DNA of 14,788 nucleotides, taken from contig JAZMZS010000151.1 in the NCBI GenBank assembly GCA_045586105.1, positions 1 through 14,788 on the forward strand, given 5' to 3'. Shown piece by piece: positions 8,165 to 14,788 of the stretch. The translations under genes and the position numbers were made by a program. Source of the stretch: JAZMZS01 sp045586105. GTDB lineage: Bacteria; Bacillota; Clostridia; Oscillospirales; CAG-272. Every line of letters starts with the position of its first letter. The stretch's first letter is position 1. A model generated the notes under the pieces. The model was given only the letters and a program-made list of their open reading frames with translations. It was not told where the DNA came from and searched no databases.

Positions 8165-8659
8165 TCACTTATTATACTTTGCAGCAACCTCAGCGTCGGA
8201 GGCGAGAACCTTCTCTGCTCCCTTGGCTCTGTGTGCATCAAGCTTGTCAGCGAGTTCCTTGCATTCGATAGAGAGCATCTGTACAGCAAGTATCGCAGCA
8301 TTTGCCGCGCCGTTAATCGCAACGGTAGCAACGGGAAGACCCGTAGGCATCTGCACGGTGGACAGAAGAGCGTCCATACCGTCGAGGTATTTCGCCGAAA
8401 CGGGAATACCGATAACGGGAAGAGTGCTTCCCGCAGCCATAGCGCCCGCAAGATGCGCCGCCATGCCTGCCGCAGCTATAATTACGCCGAAACCGCGCTC
8501 ACGCGCAGTCACCGCAAGCTCTCTTGCCTCAACGGGAGTTCTGTGTGCCGAGAAGACGTGTACCTCGTACTCTACGCCGAACTCGTCAAGCGTGGTCATT
8601 GCCTTCTCTACTACTCCGAGATCAGAGGCACTGCCCATTACGATCGCGACCTTTTTCAT
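8165..8659 (-). CDS. purE: N5-carboxyaminoimidazole ribonucleotide mutase (class I PurE)
   Basis: Protein of 164 residues, the usual length for PurE. Motifs: MGSASDLGV (8-16), FSAHRTP with the catalytic-region His39, AAAGMAAHLAGA and GMDALLSTVQMPTGLPVATV. Class I PurE rearranges N5-CAIR made by PurK to CAIR; no purK is in the window. It is the first gene of the operon, with AGGAGA about 7 bases before its ATG and an 80-base leader from a strong promoter. A gap of 47 bases separates it from purF. Confidence 0.97.
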   Translation of the reverse strand: MKKVAIVMGSASDLGVVEKAMTTLDEFGVEYEVHVFSAHRTPVEARELAVTARERGFGVIIAAAGMAAHLAGAMAAGSTLPVIGIPVSAKYLDGMDALLSTVQMPTGLPVATVAINGAANAAILAVQMLSIECKELADKLDAHRAKGAEKVLASDAEVAAKYNK

Positions 8660-8683
8660 TTCAAATCTCCTATCTATTACAAT

Positions 8684-8729
8684 CGTTTAAAGGTAAATAT
8701 ACTTATTTCTGCACATTTCTCCGTTTAAA
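8684..8729 (-). repeat. Two TTTAAACG copies in the purE leader
   Basis: The octamer TTTAAACG occurs twice in the transcribed leader (8691-8684 and 8729-8722), 38 bases apart. The upstream copy is part of the palindrome GTTTAAAC (8723-8730), close to the expected transcription start. It could be an operator or chance in AT-rich DNA. I see no purine riboswitch fold and no PurR box that I recognise. Confidence 0.25.
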
Positions 8730-8747
8730 CAATTTTTTCACAAATAT

Positions 8748-8776
8748 ATTATATAACAAAGAAACGGCTAAATCAA
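8748..8776 (-). promoter_or_regulatory. Main promoter of the purine operon
   Basis: Minus strand TTGATT (8776-8771), 17-base spacer, then a perfect TATAAT (8753-8748). The start of transcription would be near 8740, giving a leader of about 80 bases before purE. It is the only strong leftward match in the 299-base gap between purE and the rightward genes. Confidence 0.75.
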
Positions 8777-8806
8777 TACTTTTCTTTTCCGTAACGCTTA
8801 GAAAAT

Positions 8807-8835
8807 TTGACTTTTTTTAGCGTATTTGTTATACA
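8807..8835 (+). promoter_or_regulatory. Upstream candidate promoter for the sodium-pump genes
   Basis: TTGACT (8807-8812), 17-base spacer, TATACA (8830-8835). The spacing is ideal and the -35 near perfect. Its -10 box is the left half of the dyad at 8830-8847, so binding of a regulator there would block it. Confidence 0.5.
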
Positions 8836-8847
8836 TTATGTTGTATA
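8830..8847. promoter_or_regulatory. Dyad TATACA-N6-TGTATA, possible operator
   Basis: A perfect 6-base inverted repeat with a 6-base spacer lies between the divergent promoters, overlapping the -10 of the upstream rightward promoter. This geometry suits a dimeric repressor; the regulator is unknown and no regulator gene is nearby. Confidence 0.35.
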
Positions 8848-8882
8848 GTTTTGACCAAAATTATTTTAATGAGAAAAAAGGT

Positions 8883-8911
8883 TTGCTTTTTTGTTTATTA
8901 GGTGTTATAAT
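8883..8911 (+). promoter_or_regulatory. Proximal promoter for the sodium-pump genes (extended -10)
   Basis: TTGCTT (8883-8888), 17-base spacer, TATAAT (8906-8911) preceded by TG one base upstream (extended -10). It lies 48 bases ahead of the beta-subunit ATG and is the best rightward match. Confidence 0.7.
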
Positions 8912-8958
8912 TCACTTTTGGAAACAATATGCAACAAATAATAAAGGAGAAAGAAAAC

Positions 8959-10170
8959 ATGGACTTTTTAAGCAATCTCGTGCGCGATCTGTCCACCCTT
9001 GGCAACAACATTATCGGTCTTGCCGACTGGAAAGTCTGGGTAATGTGGGCTATCGGCGCCACGCTCATCATCCTTGCGATCGTCAAGAAGATGGAGCCGA
9101 CGCTCTTGCTCCCCATGGGCTTCGGTGCGCTTCTCGTAAACATCCCCCACTCGGGCGCTATCGACCAATCTCTCGTTGACGGCAAGTCTCTCGCAGAGCT
9201 GCTCCAAGGCTCATCCATCGGTGAGCTTGTCGAAAACGGAATGGCAGAACGCGGTGCTCTCTCGATACTTTTCGATGCGGGTATCGCAAACGAGCTATTC
9301 CCTCTCATTCTCTTCATCGGTATAGGCGCGATGATCGACTTCGGTCCCGTGCTTTCCAACCCCAAGCTGATGATATTCGGAGCTGCGGCTCAGTTCGGTA
9401 TATTCTTTACCTTCTGTCTCGCATCTATATTCTTCCCTCAGCTCGATGCGGCTTCCATCGGTATAATCGGTGCGGCTGACGGTCCTACCGCGATCGTAGT
9501 ATCTCAGAAGCTCGGCTCACAGTTCATAGGTGCTATCATGGTAGCGGCTTACTCGTACATGGCGCTCGTGCCTATCATCCAGCCTCCGATAATCAAGCTG
9601 CTCACCACAAAGAAGGAGCGTATGATCCGCATGGATACTCAGCAGGTACAGGTATCCAAGCTCACACGCATCCTCTTCCCCATCGTTATCACGGTAGTAT
9701 CGGGTGTCGTTGCTCCCGCATCGGTATCCCTCGTAGGCTTCCTTATGTTCGGCAATCTCATGCGAGAGTGCGGCGTTCTTGATTCTCTTTCAAACACTGC
9801 GCAGAACGTACTTGCAAATCTCGTCACCATCTTCCTCGGTATCACCATCGGTACGAAAATGGTAGCAGAGCAGTTCCTTGATCCCAGCACCCTTCTCATT
9901 CTGGGACTCGGTCTTTTTGCATTCGTATTCGACACGGCAGGCGGCGTTCTCTTTGCAAAGCTGCTCAACCTCTTCTCAAAGAAGAAGATCAACCCCATGA
10001 TCGGAGCTGCGGGCATTTCCGCATTCCCGATGTCCGGACGTATAGTCAACAAGCTCGGACTTGAAGCCGACAACCAGAACTTCCTGCTTATGCCCGCTAT
10101 AGGTGTTAACGTATCGGGTCAGATAGCATCCGTTATCGCAGGCGGTCTGATACTCAACTTCTTTGCTTGA
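8959..10170 (+). CDS. Sodium ion-translocating decarboxylase, beta subunit (OadB/GcdB/MmdB family)
   Basis: Integral membrane protein of 403 residues, the part of biotin-dependent decarboxylase pumps that decarboxylates carboxybiotin and exports Na+. Key residues known from Klebsiella OadB are present at matching spacing: Asp174 in GIIGAADGPTAIVV, tyrosines 198/200 in AAYSYMALVP, and Asn345-x3-Gly349-x4-Ser354-x6-Arg361 in NPMIGAAGISAFPMSGR. Many hydrophobic segments run through the protein. The ATG at 8959 is chosen over 8929 because AAAGGAG lies about 9 bases before it and the extra ten residues (MQQIIKEKEN) are charged and atypical. Which substrate (oxaloacetate, glutaconyl-CoA or methylmalonyl-CoA) cannot be told from the beta subunit, so no symbol is given. 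No alpha or biotin-carrier gene accompanies it here. Confidence 0.93.
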   Translation: MDFLSNLVRDLSTLGNNIIGLADWKVWVMWAIGATLIILAIVKKMEPTLLLPMGFGALLVNIPHSGAIDQSLVDGKSLAELLQGSSIGELVENGMAERGALSILFDAGIANELFPLILFIGIGAMIDFGPVLSNPKLMIFGAAAQFGIFFTFCLASIFFPQLDAASIGIIGAADGPTAIVVSQKLGSQFIGAIMVAAYSYMALVPIIQPPIIKLLTTKKERMIRMDTQQVQVSKLTRILFPIVITVVSGVVAPASVSLVGFLMFGNLMRECGVLDSLSNTAQNVLANLVTIFLGITIGTKMVAEQFLDPSTLLILGLGLFAFVFDTAGGVLFAKLLNLFSKKKINPMIGAAGISAFPMSGRIVNKLGLEADNQNFLLMPAIGVNVSGQIASVIAGGLILNFFA

Positions 10171-10188
10171 TAGAAAGGGGCGGATAAA

Positions 10189-10395
10189 ATGGAAACTACA
10201 GTAATTGAAACCATAGGAGCTATAGCGGAGACAGCTGCTGAAACTGCCGCTGAGACCGAATTCGTTCCCGGCGTAGGTCACTTCGTAGAAAACCTCAGCT
10301 ACATGGTATCCGGAATGATCGGTATATTTGCAGTCATAGGCGTTATCATAATAGCAACCGTTATTCTCAACAAGGTGACTTCAAAAAAGAAATGA
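10189..10395 (+). CDS. Small one-helix OadG-like membrane subunit
   Basis: Protein of 68 residues, 18 bases after the beta subunit, with AAAGGGG about 8 bases before its ATG. Residues 38-61 form one hydrophobic helix, MVSGMIGIFAVIGVIIIATV, followed by a basic tail (KVTSKKK). The GM-x-x-x-F pattern and the helix recall the gamma (OadG-type) subunit of decarboxylase pumps, which holds the complex together. Differences from classical OadG are the position of the helix at the C-terminus and a repetitive acidic/alanine N-terminus (AETAAETAAETE). Assignment rests on context plus this short pattern. It ends just before a strong terminator. Confidence 0.7.
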   Translation: METTVIETIGAIAETAAETAAETEFVPGVGHFVENLSYMVSGMIGIFAVIGVIIIATVILNKVTSKKK

Positions 10396-10412
10396 TCTTA
10401 CCTCAAAACACG

Positions 10413-10448
10413 AAATACCGCACGGACGGTTACGTCCGTGCGGTATTT
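10413..10448. terminator. Strong bidirectional rho-independent terminator
   Basis: A perfect 16-base-pair stem (10413-10428 with 10433-10448) closes a 4-base GTTA loop, GC-rich at the top and with A/T runs at the base on both sides. It lies between the convergent stops at 10395 and 10454 and should end transcription from both directions. Confidence 0.92.
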
Positions 10449-10453
10449 TTCGT

Positions 10454-11245
10454 TCATTGACCTTGTGTATCCAAGTACTCGAGCATCTGCTCAGCTTCCG
10501 CTCCGAGCGAAGTCTTACCTGCATTTTCGATAGCGAAAGACAGTGCTTCCCTTGCCTTTTCGGTCTCACCGAGCCCTTTATACAGACGTGCACGCTCTAT
10601 CGCCCGGCACGCCGCCTGCAGCTTGTTTTTCGGCTCTGAACCGTTCAATATTGAAAGCGCCTCTGCATATCTGCCCTCCCTCATCATTTCGTACATCCGA
10701 GCGCCGTCATACATGTCGGAAAGGACTCTTTTTAATCTCTTTATTTTCAGATTCCCGTACTCTTCGATCAAACGGGAATTCCAAATATCCGCTTCTTCAT
10801 ACAGTCCCAGCAGAACACAGTACTCCACGAAATTGTTATAGTAAACGATCGCACACATGGGACCTGCACGCTGCACATCTTTTTCATCAATGCCGTGCAT
10901 TATTTCGTAAGCACGGTTGCCATCGCCCATATATCTCAATGCGGCAGCGTGGTTTACAAGCATGGGAATGGTCTCGATCCTCGAAAGTCTGACACCAAGT
11001 AAGTATTTGGTTTCTTCATAAAGCGGGATGGGGTCGCAATTCTCAAACGAGGGTAGAGCCCCATTAACAAGATAGTGGATCGTCATGTTGATAAACGTGA
11101 AGACAGACGATGCCAAAAATATAATACAAGCATTAATAAGAATGCTGTCTATCTCAACAAAAGCTCCGCATATTGCCGCGCAAAAGAGCACGAGCACGCT
11201 GCACAGTATCCTATGCTTTGCTATAAATCTAAAAATGCCCTTCAT
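10454..11245 (-). CDS. Membrane-anchored TPR-like helical protein, unknown function
   Basis: Protein of 263 residues that I do not recognise as a named family. The N-terminus has a short basic stretch (MKGIFRFIAKHR) and two hydrophobic segments (about 12-30 and 34-60), so it is probably anchored with the rest cytoplasmic. Residues 90-260 are a run of amphipathic helix pairs with TPR-like spacing, for example NHAAALRYMGDGNRAYEIM, YVLLGLYEEA-like (141-152), REGRYAEALSIL (189-200) and ARLYKGLGETEKAREALSFA (219-238). This suggests a protein-protein interaction scaffold. I chose the ATG at 11245 because GGAGGAGCGGAG precedes it and the promoter at 11282-11310 lies just upstream; a longer frame from 11443 would translate through that promoter and a terminator hairpin. 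It is a single-gene unit. Confidence 0.75.
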   Translation of the reverse strand: MKGIFRFIAKHRILCSVLVLFCAAICGAFVEIDSILINACIIFLASSVFTFINMTIHYLVNGALPSFENCDPIPLYEETKYLLGVRLSRIETIPMLVNHAAALRYMGDGNRAYEIMHGIDEKDVQRAGPMCAIVYYNNFVEYCVLLGLYEEADIWNSRLIEEYGNLKIKRLKRVLSDMYDGARMYEMMREGRYAEALSILNGSEPKNKLQAACRAIERARLYKGLGETEKAREALSFAIENAGKTSLGAEAEQMLEYLDTQGQ

Positions 11246-11281
11246 CTCCGCTCCTCCGTCTTCTTTAAAGTAATTAGTTTT

Positions 11282-11310
11282 ATTATACCAAACATAAGAA
11301 AGCCTTGCAA
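11282..11310 (-). promoter_or_regulatory. Promoter of the TPR-like gene
   Basis: Minus strand TTGCAA (11310-11305), 17-base spacer, perfect TATAAT (11287-11282), with a GG before the -10. The transcript would start near 11275, about 30 bases before the ATG at 11245. Confidence 0.75.
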
Positions 11311-11348
11311 GACCTTTTATCATCGGATTTATAAAAAGAATACCGAAA

Positions 11349-11397
11349 ACATAACCAAAGGGAGCAGACCGCTTGGGTCTGCTCCCTTTGGTTATGT
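11349..11397 (-). terminator. Very long perfect hairpin, terminator of the dockerin-protein gene
   Basis: A perfect 22-base-pair stem (11349-11370 with 11376-11397) with a 5-base GCTTG loop. On the minus strand it is followed by GTTTTCGGTATTCTTTTT, giving U-rich sequence after the stem. It lies 89 bases after the stop of the large minus-strand gene and just upstream of the TPR-gene promoter. The stem is longer than most terminators, so it may be a dispersed genomic repeat as well. Confidence 0.75.
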
Positions 11398-11433
11398 GAA
11401 TGTAGATGAAAGCAAATTTAATAGCGCTTATCT

Positions 11434-11468
11434 TCTCACACAACGCCCGCGGTGAGCGTTGTGTGAGA
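11434..11468. repeat. Inverted repeat just after the dockerin-protein stop
   Basis: Arms CTCACACAACGC (11435-11446) and GCGTTGTGTGAG (11456-11467) pair perfectly, plus one further A-T pair, around a 9-base loop. No U-run follows on either strand, so it is probably a 3'-end stabilising stem or half of a tandem terminator with the hairpin 37 bases further on. Confidence 0.5.
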
Positions 11469-11485
11469 GATATAGCATAATACGT

Positions 11486-14400
11486 TTATTCCTCGTACCA
11501 GCCTGCTATCGTCTGAACGATCATGATAGCGTCGCGGTTGTTTATCTTGCCGTCCGCAGTAATATCTGCGTTATCGGTATCGATCTTTACATCGAAGCCC
11601 GAGAGATAACGAACGAGAAGAGTAACGTCGCTGTTGGTTAGTTCGCCGTCGCGGTCAACGTCGCCTGCTACGGGAACGTACTCAACGTATACGTTGGAAA
11701 GTACGCCGTCGGTCTCTTCTCTGGTCTTAGCAAAGAGCCAATCATAAAGACCGGGAACGTTTGCTGCATCGACCCAGATGTTGTGGTTGTAACCGGGCAT
11801 CTCATTGTAAGCGATGTTATTACCGCCGAGTGCCTTGATCGCATTGACGATGCTTCTTGTACCCTCTACGCTGAGGGTAGTATCCGAATCACCGTGGAAG
11901 GTCCAGATAGGTGTGGTAAGGCAGTTCTGAGCAACTACTTCGGGAGCTGCGGACGAGCCTGTACCTGCCTGAATGATAGCACCTGCTACTGCATCGGGGT
12001 TACGAGAGATTATCGACCAGCAAGCAGCACCGCCGTTCGAGCCGCCTCCGAGGTAGAGACGCGTCTCGTCGATCTTGTCGTCGTCAAGGAAGCTGTTGAT
12101 AAGCTCGATAGCTGCCGAGAGATGTTCCGACTCGGGAGCCGTGGTAGGATCGAATGCCGCATCACCGGGATAGGTCTTTATCCATGCGCTGGTCTTCGGG
12201 CACTGAGGTGCTACTATTACGCACTCCTGACCGCAGTTGAGAACCTTTGTTACAAGCGCGTGGTTAGCACCGAGCTGAAGCTTGTTGTCGTCTCCTCTTG
12301 AGCCGTTACCGTGGAAGTATACGAAGATCGGATAGGTCTTATCGCTCGTCTCGTAGCCTTCGGGGTAGTAAACTCTGTAAGGAAGCGTAGTTCCGTCGGT
12401 CGCGGTGAAGCTGCCCTCACCGAATACTTCCTCGGGGATGAGAACGGTAGTCGTTCCCGTTGAGGTAGTGATGGTTCCAAAGCCAACGAGCTTGGGAACT
12501 ACTACGTCCTCTACCTTCTCAGCTACGGTTGCGACACAGTTGAGATTCTCGTCACCCTTGATAGCCGTACAGTTATCAAAGTTACCGCCGTAGACGTTGA
12601 GAACTGCGTTACCGGTAATTCCGTACGCTACGCTGATAGGCTGAGTGAACGTACCGCCGTAGATGTTCATCTCCACGTTTCCGCCTGTGGAGTTGTTGAT
12701 GTTACCGCCGTAAACGGTACCGATCTCGCCGCCGTAGATATCGATCTTGGCGTTGTTCTGATGTGCGGTATTTATCATACGGTTCATACCTGCAATGTAG
12801 ATGCCGCTTCCGCTCTTAACGATGATGTGAGAGGTTCCGCTGCCTACGCCGTCAGGGGTGTTCATTCCTCCGATGATAGCAAATGAGTTATTAACGGTAG
12901 TTCCTCCAAATCCGGTACAGGTAACACCCTCACCGATCTCAAAGCGGTTGTACTGACATACGATAAAGAGATAATGAGCCGTGCTCTGGGTTACGATATT
13001 GATGTTTTCAAAGGTGGTAGGACCGTTTAGCGTCCACTTTCTGCCCGCTCCGTTAGTGGAGAAGTCTCCGTTAGCTCTGTAGTCGCGGTCGTTATAGTTT
13101 TGAGTTATAACGATCTTACCGGTATGCTTGGGTTCTGCAAAAGTACCGGTTATATCAAACTGTCCGACGATTACTATCGTACCGCCGTTGTCACCGAGGA
13201 TGTTGTAAGCATCAGTGATCTTGCCGAGCGGTGAATCGGGGCTGGAGCCGTCGCCGGTAGCTCCCGACATTACGTATACGGTTGCGCTGAGAAGCTTGAT
13301 ATTGTCAAACTCAGACATCTTGGGTACGAGAGAGAACTCGTACTTGTTGTAGATATCAGCAGTTGCATTGCCGGAAAGTCCTACAATAGACTTGCAAGCG
13401 TCAAAGTTACCGTCCTCGATATAGAGCTTGACGCTTCCGCCAATACCCTGTCCGCAGTCGATAACGTTAGAGAAGGTACCGCCGTAGATCTTGATCTCGG
13501 TGTTACCGCCAACGGAGCCGTTGATGTTACCTCCGTAGACCTTTCCGACGTCACCGCCGTAGATCTCGATAAGAGCGTTTCTGTCATGGTCTCCCGACGT
13601 GTAACGGTTAAGACCTGCGATAACGATGCCCGAGCCGCTTCTTACGACGATATGAGCGTCACCCGTGCCCTCGTATTCGCTTACTACGCCGCTGTTACGT
13701 CCGCCAAGAACGGTAAGTCCCTTGGATACCTCGGTGGAAGCAAATCCTGTCGTAGTAATGCCTTCACCAAGCTCAAGCTTGTGGTAATGACCGACTATAA
13801 GAAGTCCTGCGTTGTTGGAGGTAGTGATCTTAATGTTTTCAAATACGGTGGGACCGCCGATCTCGATACGTCTGCTGGTTCCGCCCGTGGTAAGAGAGCC
13901 TGTCTCGGTATAGTCGCCGTCAGCGCTCTTCTGAGTAATGGTTACCTTGCCCGTATGAGCAGGTGCAACAAATGCACCTGTAAGGTTGTAGGTTCCGCAA
14001 ATAACGATATGTCCGCCGCCGTCTCCGAGTGCAGCATATGCATCTGCAAGAGAACCGAACGCCTTGTCAGCCGTGGTTCCGTCGCCTGTGCCGCCATTCT
14101 TGAGGTAAACTACCTTAGCGTATACGGAAACGGTATCGAATTCTGCAAGCAGAGGTACTACAGCCGTCTCTACGTTAGAGTAGACGATAGCATTAGAATC
14201 GCCTTCCTTACCTGTGATAGAGGGACAGTCGGTGAAGTCACCGCCGCTTACGGTAAGAGTTGCCGCACCCGTAATTCCGTAGCCTACGTCGATCGCATCG
14301 ATAAACGTACCGCCGTGAATGACGAGGTCTGCGCTTCCGCCGTTACCGCCGTTGATGTTACCGCCGTAGATCTTACCGATCTCACCGCCGTAGATCTCGA

Positions 14401-14788
14401 TCTTTGCGCCTCTGGTGTTGGTAGCGCTGTATCTGTTAAGACCTGCGATAGCGATACCCGAGCCGCTTCTGACGATGATATGAGAATCACCCGTACCCTC
14501 CGAGATAGGAGCGTTAGTTGAGTTTCTTCCTCCAATGATGGTAAAGCCCTTAGCTGCCTGGCTCGAATCAAAGCCCGTGCATACGACACCCTCACCGATC
14601 TCGATAGGATTGTACTGCGCGATTATCAACATAGGCGCACCGGGATTGGTCGTAAAGCTGATATTCTCGAATTTGGTAGCTCCATTAAGGTAGTATACTC
14701 TACCGGAGGTATTGTTTGTGGAAATTCCGCCGAGAGACGTATAATCCTCGCCGTTGTATTTCTGGGTTATTACTATCTGTCCGCCGTG
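11486..14788 (-). CDS. Large modular protein: 277-residue repeats, alpha/beta-hydrolase esterase, C-terminal dockerin (5' end missing)
   Basis: The visible 1,100 residues start in frame at the window edge; no N-terminus or signal peptide can be seen. Residues 1 to about 774 are glycine-rich repeats with strand-turn patterns (IEIYGGEIGKIYGGNING, LVIHGGTF), probably a right-handed beta-helix. Residues about 789-1024 form a prolyl-oligopeptidase/CE1-like esterase domain: YRVYYPEGYE, the oxyanion-region FHGNGSRGDD, nucleophile Ser917 in GGGSNGGA, Asp969 in FHGDSDTT and His1002 in PGYNHNIW. The end is a type I dockerin with two calcium loops, GDVDRDGELTNSD (first loop Asp1043) and ADITADGKINNRD, which would attach the protein to a cohesin scaffold. 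It is probably extracellular and could remove acyl or feruloyl groups from plant polysaccharide, the substrate being inferred. Terminating hairpins follow at 11434-11468 and 11349-11397. Confidence 0.9.
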   Translation of the reverse strand, partial: HGGQIVITQKYNGEDYTSLGGISTNNTSGRVYYLNGATKFENISFTTNPGAPMLIIAQYNPIEIGEGVVCTGFDSSQAAKGFTIIGGRNSTNAPISEGTGDSHIIVRSGSGIAIAGLNRYSATNTRGAKIEIYGGEIGKIYGGNINGGNGGSADLVIHGGTFIDAIDVGYGITGAATLTVSGGDFTDCPSITGKEGDSNAIVYSNVETAVVPLLAEFDTVSVYAKVVYLKNGGTGDGTTADKAFGSLADAYAALGDGGGHIVICGTYNLTGAFVAPAHTGKVTITQKSADGDYTETGSLTTGGTSRRIEIGGPTVFENIKITTSNNAGLLIVGHYHKLELGEGITTTGFASTEVSKGLTVLGGRNSGVVSEYEGTGDAHIVVRSGSGIVIAGLNRYTSGDHDRNALIEIYGGDVGKVYGGNINGSVGGNTEIKIYGGTFSNVIDCGQGIGGSVKLYIEDGNFDACKSIVGLSGNATADIYNKYEFSLVPKMSEFDNIKLLSATVYVMSGATGDGSSPDSPLGKITDAYNILGDNGGTIVIVGQFDITGTFAEPKHTGKIVITQNYNDRDYRANGDFSTNGAGRKWTLNGPTTFENINIVTQSTAHYLFIVCQYNRFEIGEGVTCTGFGGTTVNNSFAIIGGMNTPDGVGSGTSHIIVKSGSGIYIAGMNRMINTAHQNNAKIDIYGGEIGTVYGGNINNSTGGNVEMNIYGGTFTQPISVAYGITGNAVLNVYGGNFDNCTAIKGDENLNCVATVAEKVEDVVVPKLVGFGTITTSTGTTTVLIPEEVFGEGSFTATDGTTLPYRVYYPEGYETSDKTYPIFVYFHGNGSRGDDNKLQLGANHALVTKVLNCGQECVIVAPQCPKTSAWIKTYPGDAAFDPTTAPESEHLSAAIELINSFLDDDKIDETRLYLGGGSNGGAACWSIISRNPDAVAGAIIQAGTGSSAAPEVVAQNCLTTPIWTFHGDSDTTLSVEGTRSIVNAIKALGGNNIAYNEMPGYNHNIWVDAANVPGLYDWLFAKTREETDGVLSNVYVEYVPVAGDVDRDGELTNSDVTLLVRYLSGFDVKIDTDNADITADGKINNRDAIMIVQTIAGWYEE
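12467..14770 (-). repeat. Tandem 831-base (277-residue) repeats inside the dockerin protein
   Basis: Three units are visible, aligned on the ITQ motif: 14770-13940 and 13939-13109 (831 bases each) and a shortened third, 13108-12467, which passes into the esterase domain. Shared landmarks per unit are ITQ(K/N)..DY, FENI, a (E/F)(L/I)GEGV-type turn, I(I/V)V(R/K)SGSGI.IAG.NR, IYGG(E/D)(I/V)G.(V/I)YGGNIN, GGTF, GNFD-type and VPK. The same landmarks recur at 277 residues (276 between the VPs of units two and three). More units may lie beyond the right edge. Confidence 0.88.

Noticed and set aside
8660..8745. Purine (guanine/adenine) riboswitch in the purE leader
   Set aside because: The leader is only about 80 bases and AT-rich, and I could not find the three-helix arrangement or conserved junction sequences.
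8795..8812. CodY-like box around AGAAAATTT
   Set aside because: Only one half resembles the motif and the partner half is missing.
11246..11443. N-terminal extension of the TPR-like protein from an ATG at 11443
   Set aside because: The extension would be translated from a terminator hairpin and through a consensus promoter; the ATG at 11245 has a strong ribosome binding site.
13586..14521. Plus-strand open frame of 311 codons across the repeat region
   Set aside because: It is antisense to the clearly coding dockerin protein, has no homology that I recognise and no convincing ribosome binding site; the biased, repetitive codons of the real gene keep the opposite frame open.
1..14788. CRISPR arrays, insertion sequences, tRNA or rRNA genes
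   Set aside because: No short regularly spaced repeats, transposase motifs or RNA-gene signatures were seen; the only tandem repeats are protein-coding.

Overview
The window looks like a chromosome segment from an anaerobic, plant-fibre-associated member of the Clostridia, perhaps Oscillospiraceae/Ruminococcaceae-like. That placement is an inference. It rests on roughly balanced base composition with AT-rich intergenic regions, strong AGGAGG-type ribosome binding sites, Clostridia-style purine proteins, a decarboxylase-type sodium pump subunit, and a very large protein ending in a type I dockerin.

Positions 1-8659 (minus strand) hold a de novo purine operon transcribed right to left: purE, purF, purM, purN, a PurO-type IMP cyclohydrolase, a stand-alone AICAR transformylase, glyA, purD and the start of a long-form purL that leaves the window at base 1. 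Genes are packed with gaps of about 5-50 bases (purM/purN overlap by 7), except for a 143-base gap before glyA that contains a hairpin and a good internal promoter. GlyA fits the operon because it supplies glycine for PurD and one-carbon units for PurN and the AICAR transformylase. Two points stand out. The last two pathway steps are carried by an archaeal-style PurO plus a transformylase-only protein instead of the usual bifunctional PurH. The PurF homologue lacks the N-terminal cysteine nucleophile and other glutaminase-pocket motifs, while its PRPP site and Fe-S cysteines remain.

Positions 8660-8958 are an AT-rich divergent control region. It has one strong promoter for the purine operon and two tandem promoters, one overlapped by a dyad, for the rightward genes. 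Positions 8959-10395 (plus strand) encode the beta subunit of a sodium-translocating decarboxylase and a small one-helix OadG-like protein. No alpha or biotin-carrier gene is present, and a strong bidirectional hairpin terminator follows.

Positions 10454-11245 (minus) encode an unrecognised membrane-anchored, TPR-like helical protein with its own consensus promoter. Positions 11486-14788 (minus, 5' end outside the window) encode at least 1100 residues of a probably secreted modular protein: near-exact 277-residue glycine-rich, probably beta-helical repeats, then an alpha/beta-hydrolase esterase domain with a visible Ser-Asp-His triad, then a dockerin. Two hairpins lie downstream of its stop. 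The 3' two-fifths of the window is therefore accessory carbohydrate/surface biology beside a housekeeping purine operon.
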